Assembly (NCBI GenBank): GCA_021129875.1
Contig: JAJOKK010000061.1
Coordinates: forward strand, 1-7,433
DNA length: 7,433 bases
DNA from: Candidatus Bipolaricaulota bacterium
GTDB taxonomy: Bacteria; Bipolaricaulota; Bipolaricaulia; UBA7950; UBA9294
Reading direction: 5' to 3'
Of this stretch, positions 5,896 through 7,433 are shown one piece after another. How positions within the stretch are numbered: the stretch's first letter is position 1; every line of letters starts with the position of its first letter. The position numbers and the translations under genes are program-made. The notes beneath the pieces are model-generated. The model ran no database searches. It worked only from the letters and a program-made list of their open reading frames with translations, and was not told the origin of the DNA.

Positions 5896-6600
5896 TCACT
5901 CCTTGCGCCGCTTGAATAGGTTGAAACGCGGCCGTGGATTCTCAACAAGTCTCCCTTGCAGACTGGCAGGGAGGACGGATCCGCTCGATACGATCATCGA
6001 CATGGCGTCCTCAACCGGCATGTCAATACACGTCACCTTGCGTTTGGGGACGATAAGCATCATCCCGGTGAACGGGGTCGGCGCGGTGGGAACGAAGACA
6101 AGGATGCATTCCTCTCCAGTGAGGTCCTGCAGCGCTCCTATCTCCTCATTGGCGACCAGCCCGATCGCGTTGATCCCCTCCTTGGGATACTCGAACATCA
6201 CCACCTTCTGAAACGAAGGGTTGTCCCGGTTCAACAGGGCGTTGGTGAATTGTTGCAGGGTGGAGTACATCTTACGCACTCCCGGGACCGATGCAAAGGC
6301 GCCGTCCAGGTAGTACTTCATGGCTCGGCCGAAGAAGTTGCGCATAATCAGACCGACAAGGAGGACAAGGATCACCGTCATGTAGATCCCCATACCAGGG
6401 ATCCACCGGCCGAGGGACATCTCCACCATCACCCCAAACGGTGTCCCCCGCCCAACTACCCCGTCTATCGCGTGATAGAGGAACCACAGAACGTAAAAGG
6501 TCGCCCCAGCGGGGATCACAGCCAAAAGCCCGCTGATGAACGCATCCCGCAAGTGTCGCAGAAATCTCTTTACAGGATTCCCTTTGGCCGCTCTCCCCAT
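5896..6600 (-). CDS. DUF502 family membrane protein
   Basis: This predicted inner-membrane protein of 234 residues has two hydrophobic segments (about 20-43 and 70-87), separated by a short loop with two Gly-Pro rich turns. A soluble C-terminal domain follows, with VPTAPTPFTGMMLIVP (170-185) and DMPVEDAMSMIVSSG (193-207), the hallmark motifs of DUF502 (related to plant LIKE-COV proteins). The biochemical role is unknown; a transport or envelope function is usually supposed. A GTG at 6609 is in frame, but it lies inside the Shine-Dalgarno AGGGGGTGA (6614-6606), which is 5 bases from the ATG at 6600, so that ATG is preferred. It leads the accD-accA operon and ends 4 bases before accD, suggesting co-expression with membrane lipid synthesis. 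Confidence 0.93.
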   Translation of the reverse strand: MGRAAKGNPVKRFLRHLRDAFISGLLAVIPAGATFYVLWFLYHAIDGVVGRGTPFGVMVEMSLGRWIPGMGIYMTVILVLLVGLIMRNFFGRAMKYYLDGAFASVPGVRKMYSTLQQFTNALLNRDNPSFQKVVMFEYPKEGINAIGLVANEEIGALQDLTGEECILVFVPTAPTPFTGMMLIVPKRKVTCIDMPVEDAMSMIVSSGSVLPASLQGRLVENPRPRFNLFKRRKE

Positions 6601-6628
6601 TAACTTCACCCCCTGAGTTTGCTATTAT
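6600..6628 (+). promoter_or_regulatory. Rightward promoter of the lytic transglycosylase gene
   Basis: TTAACT (6600-6605, 4 of 6) and TATTAT (6623-6628, 5 of 6) are 17 bases apart. The predicted transcript start is about 6635, two bases before the ATG at 6637, so the mRNA would be almost leaderless. The -35 overlaps the DUF502 start region, and the -10 overlaps the DUF502 -10 on the other strand. Confidence 0.45.
6606..6614 (-). promoter_or_regulatory. Shine-Dalgarno deciding the DUF502 start
   Basis: On the minus strand AGGGGGTGA matches the anti-Shine-Dalgarno complement AGGAGGTGA at 8 of 9 positions and is 5 bases from the ATG at 6600. The in-frame GTG at 6609 lies within it and is unlikely to be the true start. 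Confidence 0.7.
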
Positions 6629-6629
6629 A
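6624..6629 (-). promoter_or_regulatory. Consensus -10 box for the DUF502-accD-accA operon
   Basis: A perfect TATAAT on the minus strand (6629-6624) predicts a start near 6617 and a leader of about 17 bases that contains the Shine-Dalgarno. No good -35 is seen at 16-18 bases (GTGTTC is the closest), so an activator or a strong -10 may compensate. The same bases serve the rightward -10. Confidence 0.5.
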
Positions 6630-6636
6630 AGGGATC

Positions 6637-7191
6637 ATGAACAGGCGAACACCTTGGACGAGAATGATCTGGTTCCTCATTCTTCTCGCCACCCTTTTTC
6701 TCGTTATCCTGACAGGACTGCAGACGTTCTACCCACTTCGCTATGCAGAGATCGTTGAGCGCTGGTCACGGGATCGCTCCCTCGATCCGCACCTGGTCGC
6801 AGCGGTGATCCGTGCTGAGAGCCGGTTTCGGTCGCATGTCGTCTCCCACGCCGGTGCAATCGGGCTGATGCAGATTATGCCGGCGACCGGAAAATGGATC
6901 GCCGAGCAGGTAGGGAAGGAGGGATTTAAGATAGCGGATCTGTACGAGCCCGAGCTCAACATCCGCTTTGGAACCTGGTACCTGCGCCATCTCATCGATC
7001 AGTTCGGCGACATCGATCTTGCCCTTGCCGCCTACAACGCCGGACGAACGAACGTCACCCGCTGGCAAGCCGGGGAAGGGACGATCTTCCCCGAGACAGC
7101 AGCCTATCTGGTGCGAGTGAATCGCGGATGGGCCTGGTACCGCCTCCTCTATCCCCGTCTTCGAGATTCGAAGCTTACCCTTTTCCGGTGA
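6637..7191 (+). CDS. Lytic transglycosylase, SLT domain, membrane-anchored
   Basis: This 184-residue enzyme cleaves the glycan strands of peptidoglycan non-hydrolytically, making 1,6-anhydromuramyl ends. A short basic N-terminus (MNRRTPWTR) is followed by one hydrophobic segment at about 11-28, which acts as an anchor or uncleaved signal, placing the catalytic domain outside the membrane. The Slt70-like domain runs from about 45 to 175, with Glu61 in AVIRAESRF as the catalytic acid, SHAGAIGLMQIMP (70-82), NIRFGTWYL (108-116) and ALAAYNAG (129-136). It is much shorter than E. coli Slt70, lacking the superhelical part, as in many small family 1 enzymes. AAGGGA two bases before the ATG is a poor ribosome site. 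An in-frame ATG at 6664 is possible but would lose the basic N-terminus. It diverges from DUF502. Confidence 0.94.
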   Translation: MNRRTPWTRMIWFLILLATLFLVILTGLQTFYPLRYAEIVERWSRDRSLDPHLVAAVIRAESRFRSHVVSHAGAIGLMQIMPATGKWIAEQVGKEGFKIADLYEPELNIRFGTWYLRHLIDQFGDIDLALAAYNAGRTNVTRWQAGEGTIFPETAAYLVRVNRGWAWYRLLYPRLRDSKLTLFR

Positions 7192-7203
7192 TCCGGCAAA
7201 TAA
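7192..7203 (+). other. Spacer after the transglycosylase; no clear terminator
   Basis: CCGG-TGAT-CCGG (7185-7196) spans the stop codon and could form a 4-bp hairpin, but no T-run follows. I see no convincing terminator here. Confidence 0.25.
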
Positions 7204-7253
7204 TTGAGTTCGTTGAGTTTATTGGGTTCGTTGGGTTTATTGGGTTTTGGGTT
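7204..7253. repeat. G/T-rich 9-bp tandem repeat (18-bp higher-order unit)
   Basis: TTGAGTTCG TTGAGTTTA is followed by TTGGGTTCG TTGGGTTTA, then two shortened TTGGGTT copies. The 9-base period alternates TCG and TTA endings, giving an 18-base unit at 7204-7221 and 7222-7239. The two units differ only by A to G changes at the same position of each 9-mer. This is a small intergenic minisatellite that could vary in copy number by slippage. The frame through it is open only because of the repeat and is not taken as a gene. Confidence 0.8.
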
Positions 7254-7254
7254 A

Positions 7255-7319
7255 AAGAAACAAGGCACAGACAGGGCTCGGCGCGGGTTACAGAAAAGCA
7301 GGGGTCTACCTTGTTTCTT
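7255..7319. repeat. 11-bp perfect inverted repeat flanking 43 bases
   Basis: AAGAAACAAGG (7255-7265) and its exact reverse complement CCTTGTTTCTT (7309-7319) bracket 43 bases that show no gene. The right copy is preceded by GGGGTCTA. The arms could form a long-loop RNA stem or be the ends of a tiny non-coding mobile element next to the tandem repeat. No flanking target duplication is evident by eye. Confidence 0.5.
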
Positions 7320-7341
7320 GCACGCTATCCCGCCGACTCCT

Positions 7342-7363
7342 TCCTGGCGCGAACCTGCCAGGA
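7342..7363 (-). terminator. Weak stem-loop downstream of the right-edge gene
   Basis: TCCTGGC (7342-7348) and GCCAGGA (7357-7363) form a 7-bp stem with an 8-base loop, just past the stop codon of the leftward partial gene. No T-run follows on the minus strand, so it may stabilise the 3' end rather than terminate by itself. Confidence 0.35.
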
Positions 7364-7366
7364 TTG

Positions 7367-7433
7367 CTACAGCTTATACCCGATCTTACACAGGAATTCC
7401 TTGCGCTTGGTGATGTCAGCCTTATCCTCTGCC
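7367..7433 (-). CDS. C-terminal end of an unidentified leftward gene (partial)
   Basis: Reading leftward from the right edge, codons from 7432 give AEDKADITKRKEFLCKIGYKL and a TAG stop at 7369-7367. The charged helix followed by a short hydrophobic end looks like a natural protein C-terminus, and a stem-loop follows the stop. The fragment is too short to recognise a family. It would converge on the transglycosylase gene with about 175 bases of repeat-bearing non-coding DNA between them. Confidence 0.55.
   Translation of the reverse strand, partial: AEDKADITKRKEFLCKIGYKL

Noticed and set aside
5133..5915. Rightward 260-codon frame opposite accD
   Set aside because: Antisense shadow of accD, rich in Arg, His and Asp, with no recognisable motif.
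5892..5948. Upstream extension of accD to an ATG at 5948
   Set aside because: It would overlap DUF502 by about 50 bases, while the ATG at 5891 has an ideal ribosome site and the conserved MPIFKDK start.
5956..6603. Rightward 215-codon frame opposite DUF502
   Set aside because: His/Arg/Gly-rich shadow of a real membrane protein gene.
7204..7253. CRISPR-like array
   Set aside because: Units of 9 bases without spacers are a simple tandem repeat; no cas genes and no palindromic direct repeats.
7204..7413. Rightward frame through the tandem repeat (Ser/Leu/Gly-rich start)
   Set aside because: Created by a repeat whose period is a multiple of three. No ribosome site, and the rest of the frame is not protein-like.
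1..7433. Frequent CGATCG and GATCG words across the window
   Set aside because: Probably follows from Asp/Ile codon preference in a GC-rich genome. I could not count against a background, so I make no claim.

Overview
This is a gene-dense bacterial chromosomal window, about 60% GC over the genes and clearly more AT-rich in the first ~300 bases. It reads as core metabolism plus envelope functions rather than a phage, plasmid or defence island. The gene set is a rhomboid protease, an M42 aminopeptidase, a purine-type amidohydrolase, a MoaD/ThiS-like protein, DUF502-accD-accA and a small lytic transglycosylase. Together with promoters set very close to start codons, it would fit a deep-branching, possibly thermophilic, poorly cultured lineage (Bipolaricaulota-, Atribacterota- or Thermotogota-like). 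That placement is a guess from gene content and style; there is no rRNA or other marker gene.

Layout. Bases 1-56 look like the start of a leftward gene leaving the window, with a good leftward promoter at 171-199 and a palindrome in its presumed leader. Bases 271-443 hold a leftward, coding-looking frame of unknown identity that continues past the rhomboid stop but is out of frame with it. The rhomboid protease (444-1274, -) diverges from a rightward three-gene operon. That operon is M42 metallopeptidase (1381-2415), 8-oxoguanine-deaminase/SsnA-like amidohydrolase (2416-3786) and MoaD-like protein (3783-4064), joined by abutting or overlapping stop and start codons. It converges, across only 37 bases, on a leftward operon: DUF502 membrane protein (6600-5896), accD (5891-5049) and accA (5052-4102). 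DUF502 in turn diverges from a rightward lytic transglycosylase (6637-7191), with both promoters apparently using the same AT-rich box. After the transglycosylase come a G/T-rich 9-bp tandem repeat, two inverted repeats and the last 21 codons of an unidentified leftward gene.

How the genes work together. AccA and AccD form the carboxyltransferase half of acetyl-CoA carboxylase, the first committed step of fatty acid synthesis. The biotin carboxylase and biotin carrier genes are not here. DUF502, the rhomboid and the transglycosylase act in or on the envelope. The rightward operon pairs a peptidase and a purine deaminase (salvage or damage clean-up) with a ubiquitin-fold sulfur-carrier-like protein, a grouping whose logic is not obvious.

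I found no convincing new multi-gene system. The points most worth a second look are the apparently leaderless rhomboid promoter, the shared divergent promoter box at 6600-6652, the out-of-frame coding-like tail after the rhomboid gene, and the tight deaminase-MoaD coupling.
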